From the NCBI GenBank assembly GCA_938084055.1, contig CALKDK010000030.1, positions 1 through 64,000 on the forward strand: a stretch of DNA of 64,000 nt, read 5' to 3'. The notes beneath the pieces were generated by a model that did no database searches, was not told where the DNA came from, and saw only the letters and a list, made by a program, of their open reading frames with translations. Positions within the stretch are counted from its first letter, which is position 1; every line of letters begins with the position of its first letter. The translations under genes were made by a program, and so were the position numbers. The DNA is from an uncultured Luminiphilus sp. Its GTDB lineage: Bacteria > Pseudomonadota > Gammaproteobacteria > Pseudomonadales > Halieaceae. Below are positions 45,746-53,657 of this stretch, in pieces.

Positions 45746-46747
45746 ATGGATCTGCACCCGCCCCATTTGCTGTTCCTCGGCGACGTTGTCAACCCATTGG
45801 ATGCCAAAACCGCCATGGGCGTTTTCGACTGGCGGCCTGAGCAGTGCGTGGGGCAATTCCGGTTACCGGGATGCACCGTCGATCTTGGGCTGCCCGACCT
45901 CACGCCCCGGGCGGCCTTTGAGCGGGGGGCTCGGAGTCTGTTGGTGGGCGTTGCTCCCCTGGGTGGCGCATTGGCCCCCTCTTGGGTTGATTCGATCCGG
46001 CTTGCCCTGGAGAGCGGGCTCTCGGTGGTGAGTGGTCTGCACCTGAGACTGTGTGAGGTGCCGGCGCTGCGGACGTTAGCCGCAGCCACTGGCGCGATGT
46101 TGATTGACGTCCGGGTACCACCAGCGCGCCTCAGTGTGGCCTCGGGCAGGAAGCGTACCGGCAAGCGGCTCCTGACAGTGGGCACTGACTGCTGTGTGGG
46201 TAAGAAATACACCGCCCTGGCGATGACCAGGGCGCTGACTGAAGGGGGTGTCGATGCCACCTTCCGTGCCACGGGACAAACCGGCATCATGATTGCTGGG
46301 AGCGGCATTCCAGTGGATGCCATCGTCGCTGACTTCCTGTCCGGCGCCTGTGAGCAACTGACACCCGATGCCGTGGAGAATCACTGGGACGTGATCGAGG
46401 GGCAGGGCTCGCTTTTTCACCCGGCCTACGCCGCGGTCACCCTGGGACTGGTGCACGGCAGTCAGCCTGACGCCATGATCCTGTGCCATGACCCGAGCCG
46501 GGTCACGATCGACGAGTTTGACGACTTCGGCATTCCAGACCTTGTGACTTGTATCAGACGTTACGAGACGGGAGCCCGATTGACCAATCCGGCGGCGCGG
46601 GTCGTGGGTGTCAGCCTGATGACAGGGCACCTCGATGACAGGGAATCAGGCGCGGTTTGCGCTGAGACGGGCCGTCAAACCGGATTGCCGTGTTTCGATC
46701 CCCTGCGTCATTCCCTCGACGCCGTGCTGTCGGCACTGATGAGCTAG
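45746..46747 (+). CDS. dgcN: D-glutamate N-acetyltransferase DgcN (DUF1611)
   Basis: First enzyme of the D-glutamate catabolic route described in marine Proteobacteria: it acetylates D-glutamate for DgcA. The 333-residue product has the N-terminal family block LFLGDVVNPLDAKTAMGVFD and RPEQCVGQFRLPGC. The P-loop-like GTDCCVGKKYTALAMTRAL (about 148-166) and ATGQTGIMIAGSGIPVDAIV follow. It is followed 10 nt downstream by the enolase-superfamily dgcA. A degraded copy of its 5' end lies at 18250-18390. Confidence 0.9.
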   Translation: MDLHPPHLLFLGDVVNPLDAKTAMGVFDWRPEQCVGQFRLPGCTVDLGLPDLTPRAAFERGARSLLVGVAPLGGALAPSWVDSIRLALESGLSVVSGLHLRLCEVPALRTLAAATGAMLIDVRVPPARLSVASGRKRTGKRLLTVGTDCCVGKKYTALAMTRALTEGGVDATFRATGQTGIMIAGSGIPVDAIVADFLSGACEQLTPDAVENHWDVIEGQGSLFHPAYAAVTLGLVHGSQPDAMILCHDPSRVTIDEFDDFGIPDLVTCIRRYETGARLTNPAARVVGVSLMTGHLDDRESGAVCAETGRQTGLPCFDPLRHSLDAVLSALMS

Positions 46748-46757
46748 GGCTGGCGTC

Positions 46758-47729
46758 TTGGAACTCAGCGTCAGACCCTGGCGGTGGCAACTCAAGGCGC
46801 CTTTTGTTACCGCTGGCGAGGTGGTCACGGCTATTGACGTACTGCGGGTGACGTTGTCCCACGCCGGCCTGTCGGGACATGCCGAGACCATGGGCGTCGA
46901 CTATCTCGGTGAGACCGTCGAGTCAATGACCGCAGAGCTGGCGGCCCTCAGTGCCCGGGAGGTTAACCAGCTGGTCAGCGAGCCCGGCGTGATCCCGCTT
47001 GCTGCCGGTGGCAGTCGTAACGGCATCGACTGCGCACTGTGGGACCTGCGTGCGAAACAGGCAGGCGGGTTTGAGCATTTGACAGGTTGGGGGCTGGCAC
47101 CCGTAACAACATTGTTCACCATCGGCCTGGACAGGCCAGATAAAATGGCCGAACAGGCCCTCGCCGTGCCTAACCTCCGGCAGCTCAAGCTCAAGCTCAA
47201 TGATCGGGATACGCTGTCGTGTCTGGAAGCCGTGCGGGAGGCTCGACCCGATGCCCGGTTGGTAATCGATGCTAACGGCAGCTGGAGTGTCGGTTTGCTG
47301 GAGCAGCTGGCTGATGCCTTGGCCCGGTTGGATGTCGCGCTCCTGGAGCAGCCCTTACCCGCCGATGCAGACCATGTACTGGAAGGTCTGCGTTACCCCG
47401 TGCCTGTCTGCGCTGATGAATCTTGCCAGGATTTCGCTGATCTGGAGCGAAGTGCCGGTCGCTACGATGCCATCAATATTAAGCTGGATAAGTGCGGAGG
47501 TCTTACCGAGGCATTGCAGATGGCGGCGTGGTGCAGGCAGCACCGCAAGCAGGTCATGGTCGGCAACATGCTGGGCTCTTCTTTGGCGATGGCCCCGGCA
47601 ATGGTCATTGCCCAGCAGGCCGACTTTGTGGACCTGGATGGTCCTCTATGGCAGGTGGAGGATGTGGACTTCCCTCTGGACATCAGGAATGGGTGTGTCG
47701 AGCCGCCCCATACGCGGCTGTGGGGATGA
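46758..47729 (+). CDS. dgcA: Enolase-superfamily epimerase DgcA (N-acetyl-D-glutamate racemase type)
   Basis: Partner of DgcN in converting D- to L-glutamate, and related to dipeptide epimerases. The catalytic lysines are in LKLKLN (KxK) and INIKLDKCGG. The magnesium ligands are in VIDANGSWS, LLEQPLP and CADESCQ. At 323 residues it is normal length. The start codon is TTG at 46758, which leaves a 10-nt gap after dgcN and gives the expected N-terminus. An Ala-Glu-type dipeptide epimerase is the alternative, but the dgcN linkage favours DgcA. Confidence 0.88.
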   Translation: MELSVRPWRWQLKAPFVTAGEVVTAIDVLRVTLSHAGLSGHAETMGVDYLGETVESMTAELAALSAREVNQLVSEPGVIPLAAGGSRNGIDCALWDLRAKQAGGFEHLTGWGLAPVTTLFTIGLDRPDKMAEQALAVPNLRQLKLKLNDRDTLSCLEAVREARPDARLVIDANGSWSVGLLEQLADALARLDVALLEQPLPADADHVLEGLRYPVPVCADESCQDFADLERSAGRYDAINIKLDKCGGLTEALQMAAWCRQHRKQVMVGNMLGSSLAMAPAMVIAQQADFVDLDGPLWQVEDVDFPLDIRNGCVEPPHTRLWG

Positions 47730-47753
47730 TAAACGGGGTGGCGTCGCAGGCTG

Positions 47754-48575
47754 TCAGTCCTGTTGCAAACGTACTTCCTGGACCGGGACGACCAGCGGTA
47801 CACCTGTCTCCTGCAGTTGCCGGTGTAGCCCCTTCAGGATGGCGTACTTGTAGTGGAAGTACTTTTTGGTGGGAACCCAGACCCTGCCAGAAATCTCCAG
47901 CCCCTCCCCCGACAGTTTGTTGACGCCGAACAGGGCACTGGTCTCGCTATCCAGACCTTCGGTGGCGTGCACTGTTGCAAGCGCCGTTTCCAGGAGCTGT
48001 GGGATATCGGCGTCCGGGGCGACTTTGAAGTCTATTTCCACCAACGAGACGGACCCCGAGTTGTGGATGATCTCTCCGACAATATGTTTGTTGGGGATGG
48101 TGATACGCACGTCATCCTCGTCGATCAATATGGTGGTGGCCAGACTGACCTCACTGACCACGCCAGTCACCCCCTGGACGTGGATGGTGTCTCCCACGAC
48201 GAAGGGCCGGGTGACGATGATATTAAGTCCAGCGCCGTAGTTGGAGAGCAGTCCCTGCAGGGCGAGGCCGGCACCCAGTGACAAAGCACCAATGGCGGCT
48301 ACAAAGGGTGTGACGCTGATTCCGATATTGCCCAGTGCGATGATCCCGATCATCAGGATGAACAGCAGTTTCACCACACTGGCAATGAACCGACTGAGGG
48401 TAATATCGAGATTCTTCGATTGGCAGAAAGCGAACAGCCAGTTGGAAATTTTTCCCGCAATGAAGATGCCGACCACCAGAATCAGGATGGCCCCCAGTAT
48501 CTGGAAGCTGTAGTTCACCAGAAAGGTGACCACCAGATCGTAAATTTCTGATGCCTGTCCCAGTTGTTCCTGCAC
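47754..48575 (-). CDS. mscS: Small-conductance mechanosensitive channel (MscS family)
   Basis: Inner-membrane channel that opens on hypo-osmotic shock. Three hydrophobic segments end in the pore helix GALSLGAGLALQGLLSNYGAG with its glycine/alanine pattern, followed by the beta domain (RPFVVGDTIHVQGVTGVV, IPNKHIVGEIIHN). GTG at 48575 was chosen: GGGAGGGA sits just upstream and the product begins close to the E. coli MscS start. A longer ATG form from 48614 adds 13 unconserved residues. It converges on dgcA. Confidence 0.93.
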   Translation of the reverse strand: MQEQLGQASEIYDLVVTFLVNYSFQILGAILILVVGIFIAGKISNWLFAFCQSKNLDITLSRFIASVVKLLFILMIGIIALGNIGISVTPFVAAIGALSLGAGLALQGLLSNYGAGLNIIVTRPFVVGDTIHVQGVTGVVSEVSLATTILIDEDDVRITIPNKHIVGEIIHNSGSVSLVEIDFKVAPDADIPQLLETALATVHATEGLDSETSALFGVNKLSGEGLEISGRVWVPTKKYFHYKYAILKGLHRQLQETGVPLVVPVQEVRLQQD

Positions 48576-48784
48576 GGTAATCCCTCCCTGGCTGACGCGC
48601 ACAAATGCGACCATCTTTTGAATCGCGAGCTTTCAGCTGCCTGCAGTTGCCCCTGCATGCCCTGCCATCAGCAGTAGCCCCCCCAGTATAGATGAGAAAT
48701 TGGCGGCCACCAGCGGTCGTGCTGCGGTTTCATTCCGGGCTGGGTGGTTTATTCTGGGGTCTTGTGCCTAACAGGTAACCCACC

Positions 48785-49552
48785 ATGGTATTTGAAACAC
48801 TGTCCGTCGAGTTCAACGGTGCTATTGGCCGGCTGACGCTGAACAGGCCCGAGAAACTCAATCCGCTGTCCCGGGGGGCGCTGGGCGAGATCGCCGACGC
48901 TGCCCGGTGGTTCGACAGCCAGTCCGGGGTCAAGGTCGTTATTGTAAGCGGTGCCGGCAGGGCCTTCTCAGCGGGAGCAGACCTCAGCAGCTTTCAGGGG
49001 CAGACCGAGGTCGATCTTCGTGCTGCGGCGGACCAGGGGCGACTTATGGCTGAGGCGGTGGAATCGATGCGAGCGGTCAGCGTTGCTTCGATCCAGGGCT
49101 GGTGTGTGGGTGGCGGATTGGTGCTGGCAGCGGCTTGCGACCTGCGGCTGGCCGCGGAGTCTGCAAAGTTTTCCATCCCCGAGGTGGATATCGGTATTCC
49201 CCTGGCCTGGGGTGGTATACCCCGCCTGGTCCGCGAGATAGGCCCGGCGCGCACCAAGGAACTGGTCATGACCTGCCGGCCGTTTGGGGCTCCCGAGGCT
49301 TACTCGGTTGGCTTCCTCAACCGGGTCGTACCCGAAGAATCTCTCGAAGAGGCCGTTGCTGAGCTCGCAGCATCCCTCGCTGGTAAAGCCGCCCATGCCT
49401 TGTTTTCAACCAAACGGCACGTCAACGCGGTAACCGAACAGATGGTCGGCACCATGCGCAGCTGGTCTGACGCCGACGGCCTTGTGGTCGGCCTCGGCGA
49501 TGCTGAATGCATCGCCGCCCGGGAAGCCTATCTGAGGGGTCAGAAGCGTTAG
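48785..49552 (+). CDS. Enoyl-CoA hydratase/isomerase family protein
   Basis: Crotonase-fold protein of 255 residues. The oxyanion-hole motifs are FSAGADLSSF and GWCVGGGLVLAAACDLRLA. The first catalytic-glutamate position is occupied by the conserved GGIPRLVREIG segment and the second lies in the SIPEVDIGIPLAWGG region. The step could be hydration, isomerisation or decarboxylation of an acyl-CoA. It stands alone between a divergent MscS gene and a PhoB remnant. Confidence 0.9.
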   Translation: MVFETLSVEFNGAIGRLTLNRPEKLNPLSRGALGEIADAARWFDSQSGVKVVIVSGAGRAFSAGADLSSFQGQTEVDLRAAADQGRLMAEAVESMRAVSVASIQGWCVGGGLVLAAACDLRLAAESAKFSIPEVDIGIPLAWGGIPRLVREIGPARTKELVMTCRPFGAPEAYSVGFLNRVVPEESLEEAVAELAASLAGKAAHALFSTKRHVNAVTEQMVGTMRSWSDADGLVVGLGDAECIAAREAYLRGQKR

Positions 49553-49730
49553 GGCGCTTTCGTCGCAACGCCTGACGGGGTCTTTGATGATCTCAGATGG
49601 GTAAGCGGCGCTGCGGCCTGTCACATTATTGCAACACAAAATTCTGTAAAGGCTGTGAAATCAAACGGTCATTGACGGGTCGCAGTATATGCTCTGATGC
49701 AGCAATTATTCACTCGCGACAGTCAATCAG

Positions 49731-50060
49731 AGGTCCGTATGCGCCTTCTCTGTCGGTGAACTGACCCTGGACCTCAACAGTCGTCGGGTGACGATCGGCG
49801 CTATGGAATTGACAATCGGCCCAACAGAATTCGAGCTGATGAAATTTTTCATGACGCACCCTGACCGTGCCCTGAGCCGCGGTCAATGGGTACATGGCGT
49901 TTGTAGCGACGGTGTCTCCGTGGAGGCGCGCACGGTAGATGTGCATGTTCGTCGTTTAAGATCGGCGCTGCAGGCCAAGGACAGGCGATACAGTGACTTG
50001 ATCCAGACGGTTCATGGCACCGGTTACCGATTTTCTCCCGGGATTCTGGAGGAGCGATAA
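49731..50060 (+). pseudogene. PhoB-like DNA-binding domain without receiver domain
   Basis: About 109 residues match the winged-helix output domain of PhoB: FSVGELTLDLNSRRVTIGA, IGPTEFELMKFFMTHPDRAL and TVDVHVRRLRSAL, then the wing motif VHGTGYRF. The receiver domain that should precede it is gone: the frame is closed by TGA at 49695, and no receiver-like sequence appears upstream in any frame. The earliest listed start is GTG at 49788, which would cut off the first beta strands. It is most likely a leftover of a phoB copy, though a stand-alone DNA-binding protein cannot be excluded. Confidence 0.65.
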
Positions 50061-50242
50061 CCGCCACCTCCAGCTCAACCGTCTGGAAGCCCCGAACAGC
50101 AGCCTGCCCTGGCTTGATGCGCAGAGGGCCGTTTGAAGTTAAGGTGACGATTCATACGCGCCTGTTCTAAAGAGGGTATATGTTAGGGAGTTTCCTGCGT
50201 TGGTAGCCCTCTGGTTCGTCACGCAAGGGGCAGTAGTCTCGG

Positions 50243-50812
50243 ATGACTACTGACCGAAAGACCGAGATCTTGCGATCAGCCATTGAGCTTATCGCTGACG
50301 AGGGTTATGGCAGCCTCAGTATGCGAGCCCTGGCTCGCGCCAGCGGCATGAAGCTGGGTGCACTCCAGTACCACTTTCAGACTTGGGATGCGTTGCTGGT
50401 CGCGTTGGTTGCCTACATCGAATCACAAATCATCTCGGCTTTTGAGTCGGGAGTGGGCGAGTTGGGGCAGGCAAGTGTCAGGGAAATGATTGAGTTTATG
50501 CTCGACGAGCACGTTGGCACTGCAGATGGGTTGTTCAGTGACCGCCTGTGGGTTCAGTTGTGGGCAATGGAGCAAGTCGAGCCATTGGTTTCTGACCTTT
50601 TGGAGGACATTTACGCCAAATTTCTTGCTGAGCTTGAGATAAAGCTTGCCGACGCGGGTGCGGCTCTGCCCAGAGGGGAGGCGCTGGCGCTGCTGGGTAT
50701 GCTCGAGGGGGAGTCGCTGTTTTCGGGTAGCGGTCGGCGTTGGGAAAAGGACCGGCGGTCTGTAAGGAAGAGTATTCTCAACTGGATTGATGAGCGCTAC
50801 GGGGCATTTTAG
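50243..50812 (+). CDS. TetR-family transcriptional regulator
   Basis: A 189-residue regulator with helix-turn-helix LIADEGYGSLSMRALARASG followed by MKLGALQYHFQTWDALL (about residues 17-53). The C-terminal domain (DRLWVQLWAMEQVEPLV) resembles those of BetI/YcdC-type members. It lies upstream of a Rieske oxygenase gene on the same strand, separated by a decayed ligase fragment, and may control that gene. No palindromic operator was spotted in the flanks. Confidence 0.9.
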   Translation: MTTDRKTEILRSAIELIADEGYGSLSMRALARASGMKLGALQYHFQTWDALLVALVAYIESQIISAFESGVGELGQASVREMIEFMLDEHVGTADGLFSDRLWVQLWAMEQVEPLVSDLLEDIYAKFLAELEIKLADAGAALPRGEALALLGMLEGESLFSGSGRRWEKDRRSVRKSILNWIDERYGAF

Positions 50813-50978
50813 GTCGCCCATTTCCCCAGTTGTGAAGTTTGTTTTTCTAACGCCCAATAGGCGGTCAAGTGCAGCAGTGAGCAGCGCCACTACTCTGCAG
50901 GCGGCAATAAAAGCGGCCATGCGGGCCGTCAATGTGGTGCTGGCATGATCGAATCAATAGGTCATACCGGCCACAGCC

Positions 50979-51080
50979 GTGAGGCGTTTTGGCGATAAGA
51001 CGGTGCTCATTTGCCCTGATCGCTCGCGGTCGTTCAACGAATTGGATGCATGCGCCCTTTATCTGCAAGGTCGCTCTAAT
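50979..51080 (+). pseudogene. N-terminal relic of an AMP-dependent acyl-CoA synthetase
   Basis: The frame reads RRFGDKTVLICPDRSRSFNE followed by LDACALYLQG. This is the family's characteristic N-terminal strand pair (FGDKxALIxxDRSxTFxELDxxAxxLA). The likeness ends abruptly after about 34 residues, a stop lies a few codons upstream in the same frame, and no ATP-binding motif follows. The whole 50813-51223 gap holds nothing else recognisable. Confidence 0.45.
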
Positions 51081-51223
51081 GTAGGCTGTCTGCGCATTAT
51101 TTCTTCGGTACGTCGCCGTTTGTCAACCGGCAGTAGGCGTGACACCTTGCATCGGGCTGCCCTTTTGGCTGGCGTGGGCCGCGAGCCATAGCGTCGGGGG
51201 CGTAGCTTTTTGGGAGCACCGGT

Positions 51224-52498
51224 ATGATGACACCAGAACACATACAGACCCTGCGTCAGCTGATGGAATTTGAGGCAGCGCGCACTGAACCGCCGATCGG
51301 GTTTCCCGCGCTCCCTGATATTCCCGCAGGCCGCTACGTGGATCCCCGTTTTTTCAAGCTGGAACAGACCCATTTGTGGCGCAAGTCCTGGCTGTTGGCG
51401 GGGCATATCGATGAGATACCCGAGCCCGGTTGCTACATGCTCTGGGAGAATGCGGGGCAGCCTGTCGTTCTGGTCCATGCGGAAAGCGGTTCGGTAAATG
51501 CGTTTTTTAATACCTGCAGCCACCGGGGCGCGCCCGTTGTTAGCGAGGAGCGGGGTAAAGCCCGCCGCCTGACCTGCCAGTACCACGGTTGGAGTTACGA
51601 CCACGAGGGTGCGTTGCGCGGCATGCGTGACCCACAGGACTTTCGCGACTTTGACATGTCCTGCCGGGGCCTGAAAAAAGTGCGTTGTGAGCTTTACGGC
51701 AACCTGATTTTCGTTAATTTCGATTCCGAAGCGCCTGATCTTTTGGCATGGCTGGGGCCCATTGCTGAAGAATGGGAGGAATTTCAGTTTGGTCACTGCA
51801 GGTTGGCGTCGCGGCAGATATTCGACCTTGATTGCAACTGGAAAGTGGCCATGGAGGCCAATACCGAGGTCTACCATGTGCGCAGTATCCATCCCACGAC
51901 AGTGGCTCCGATCCTCGATGATCGGCGCAATGTCAATACGCTGTACGCCCATGGCCACGGGCGCATGGTTGCTCCCACGCCACGGGGTAAAACCAACCTG
52001 GATGCCGTGCCGGTACCCAGCAAAATGACCGAAATAGCGACCGCTGGGGAGATCGCCCGCACCTGTACCCAGTCGTACAACCTGTTTCCCAACTGGGTCT
52101 CGCCCCTGAGCCAGTTTGCCATTCCGCCGCTGCTGTTCTGGCCCAATGGTATCGATCGATGCCGACTGGAAACCTGGACCATGGCGCCCCAGTGGTCGGA
52201 GGGTATGAAGCCGGATCTTTGGACCGTCAATGAGGGCCGCGAGCTTTGTCAGGTGTTGATGGAGGACATCAGGTTTGGCGCAAAAATACAGCGTTCAATG
52301 GGCTCCTACGCCTTCAGCGGTGTGCCACTAAGTTACCAGGAGGCGCGTATCTACCACTGGAACCAGGCCGCGGATAAATTAATCGGCATCGACAATATTC
52401 CCGAAGAGTTGCGTGTGCAGCAGGTGATAGGTAGCGAGTGGGTCTACCCGAACGACCCCCGGATCAAGCAAATGGCTCATGCGGGTGACGCACCCTGA
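51224..52498 (+). CDS. Rieske non-heme iron oxygenase, alpha subunit
   Basis: Ring- or side-chain-hydroxylating oxygenase of 424 residues. The Rieske ligands are C98, H100, C118 and H121 (TCSHRGAP, TCQYHGWSY). The mononuclear iron site lies in ANTEVYHVRSIHP; the position usually held by aspartate or asparagine before the first histidine is glutamate here. No beta subunit, ferredoxin or reductase follows, so it may be an alpha-only oxygenase of the kind acting on carnitine-, steroid- or phenoxy-type substrates. GGGAG lies 8 nt upstream of the ATG. Confidence 0.9.
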   Translation: MMTPEHIQTLRQLMEFEAARTEPPIGFPALPDIPAGRYVDPRFFKLEQTHLWRKSWLLAGHIDEIPEPGCYMLWENAGQPVVLVHAESGSVNAFFNTCSHRGAPVVSEERGKARRLTCQYHGWSYDHEGALRGMRDPQDFRDFDMSCRGLKKVRCELYGNLIFVNFDSEAPDLLAWLGPIAEEWEEFQFGHCRLASRQIFDLDCNWKVAMEANTEVYHVRSIHPTTVAPILDDRRNVNTLYAHGHGRMVAPTPRGKTNLDAVPVPSKMTEIATAGEIARTCTQSYNLFPNWVSPLSQFAIPPLLFWPNGIDRCRLETWTMAPQWSEGMKPDLWTVNEGRELCQVLMEDIRFGAKIQRSMGSYAFSGVPLSYQEARIYHWNQAADKLIGIDNIPEELRVQQVIGSEWVYPNDPRIKQMAHAGDAP

Positions 52499-52863
52499 TG
52501 ACCGGGTGGTAGTTGAATGCGGCGGGTCAAACAAGTGACGTTACGGTGATCGAGGTGCGGCTTCAGCGAGCCGGGCAAGGGTTCATCATGTAAAAAAAAG
52601 GGCGTTTCGGTCAGAGCCCGAGCAACCTCGATAGGATCGAACTGCTGATGTCTGTGCGATGTCGATCGAGCCAGGATGTGTTGCAGTGAACCGATGCTGG
52701 AAGACATGTCCTGTCGGCTGACGCAATAAGGCTTACACCAGTCGCCCAGCCAATAATCCGAGAGGGGTTGCCTGATCGAACCAGCTCTTTGTATCGGCTG
52801 GTGAACTGTCGGCGTCCGACGCTGCGGTTGTGGGTTAATTCCTGCAGAGTCGGGAGCTGGCGC
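52499..52863. other. Intergenic region between Rieske oxygenase and TetR genes
   Basis: About 365 nt between two convergent genes. On the minus strand 52477-52707 is an open frame of 76 codons (starting MSSSIGSLQHILARSTSH). It has protein-like composition, but no family was recognised and it overlaps the oxygenase stop. It may be a remnant or chance. Nothing else is evident. Confidence 0.3.
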
Positions 52864-53550
52864 TTAATTGGACCGCCTGTTGTCGAGTTGCTCCTGAATC
52901 GACTCCAGCATCTGCATCAGGTCACGGTTGCTGGGGTTTTTCTGCTTGAAGGCCTCTGGATTCGACTGGCTATGGCCAAGCATGAGTGACAGCAGGTTGG
53001 TCACAATGCTGCGGTCGTAGCTGCGCCCGCGAAGCTTGAGCGTCCGGGCGGAAAACTCCAGTGTGCCGAAGAAGACGTCACGCAGCTGATCAATCGGCGT
53101 ATCCTCTGGAAGTTCACCGCGGTCCAGCCCCTGTTGCATGATGCGGTCAAATACCCCGACATATTCGCGCACCTGATCAAGGTCCTGTTCCTGTTGGGGG
53201 CGGGCGCGGTAGCTAAGCGATACGACCTCAAACTGATCCAGTATCGACTGCATGTGGTAGCTCGCAAGCTGCTCGAGTTGATGCGCCGTGTCGGCTTTGG
53301 GATCGATCGCGGCTTCGGCGCCCTGTGTGAGTTGGCTCCAAAATCGGCCCACTACACCCGTCAGCAGGTCCTGCTTGTTTTTGTAGTAAAGGTAGACAGT
53401 ACCCTCGGCAACGGAGGCCGCTCGGGCAATATCCGAGATCTTGGCGCCGTCGAAGCCCGCCCCCGAAAAAATGTGCTCTGCCGCATCAAGAATCGTCGAC
53501 GCTTTGGCCTCAATGCGTTCTCTGGAGGTGTTGCGGGGTGTTGCTGGCAT
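52864..53550 (-). CDS. TetR-family regulator of the Atu-like operon
   Basis: A 228-residue TetR protein. The DNA-binding part is ASTILDAAEHIFSGAGFDGA, KISDIARAASVAEGT and VYLYYKNKQDLL (about residues 17-63). The C-terminal domain resembles FadR/LiuR-like regulators that sense acyl-CoAs. It diverges from the atuA-like gene across a 107-nt region with two perfect palindromes, its likely operators. It probably represses the operon until a CoA thioester intermediate accumulates (inference). Confidence 0.92.
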   Translation of the reverse strand: MPATPRNTSRERIEAKASTILDAAEHIFSGAGFDGAKISDIARAASVAEGTVYLYYKNKQDLLTGVVGRFWSQLTQGAEAAIDPKADTAHQLEQLASYHMQSILDQFEVVSLSYRARPQQEQDLDQVREYVGVFDRIMQQGLDRGELPEDTPIDQLRDVFFGTLEFSARTLKLRGRSYDRSIVTNLLSLMLGHSQSNPEAFKQKNPSNRDLMQMLESIQEQLDNRRSN

Positions 53551-53569
53551 GGTTTGCTACCCGTATAAT
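53541..53569 (+). promoter_or_regulatory. Sigma-70-type promoter of the Atu-like operon
   Basis: TTGCTG (53541-53546), 17-nt spacer, TATAAT (53564-53569). The -35 box overlaps the tetR start codon on the other strand. Transcription would begin near 53577, inside the adjacent palindromes. Confidence 0.7.
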
Positions 53570-53576
53570 GAGGCAA

Positions 53577-53608
53577 ATTCATTTTAAATGAATCAAAATC
53601 ATTTTGAT
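53577..53608. promoter_or_regulatory. Tandem palindromic operators
   Basis: Two perfect 8-1-8 palindromes overlap by 2 bp: ATTCATTTTAAATGAAT (53577-53593) and ATCAAAATCATTTTGAT (53592-53608). They cover the predicted transcription start just after the TATAAT, so a bound TetR would block initiation. Their centres are 15 bp apart, roughly one and a half helical turns. Confidence 0.8.
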
Positions 53609-53657
53609 ACCCGTGGACTGGGCTAATACCCGCACGGCGCAACCGGGGCCGGATGAC

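Noticed and set aside
49644-49660. Possible pho box upstream of the PhoB remnant
   Set aside because: Two CTGT elements are 9 bp apart rather than 11, and the second half-repeats do not match.
49695-49697. In-frame TGA before the PhoB domain as a selenocysteine codon
   Set aside because: No receiver-like or redox protein sequence lies upstream in frame and no SECIS-like hairpin was seen; it is an ordinary stop.
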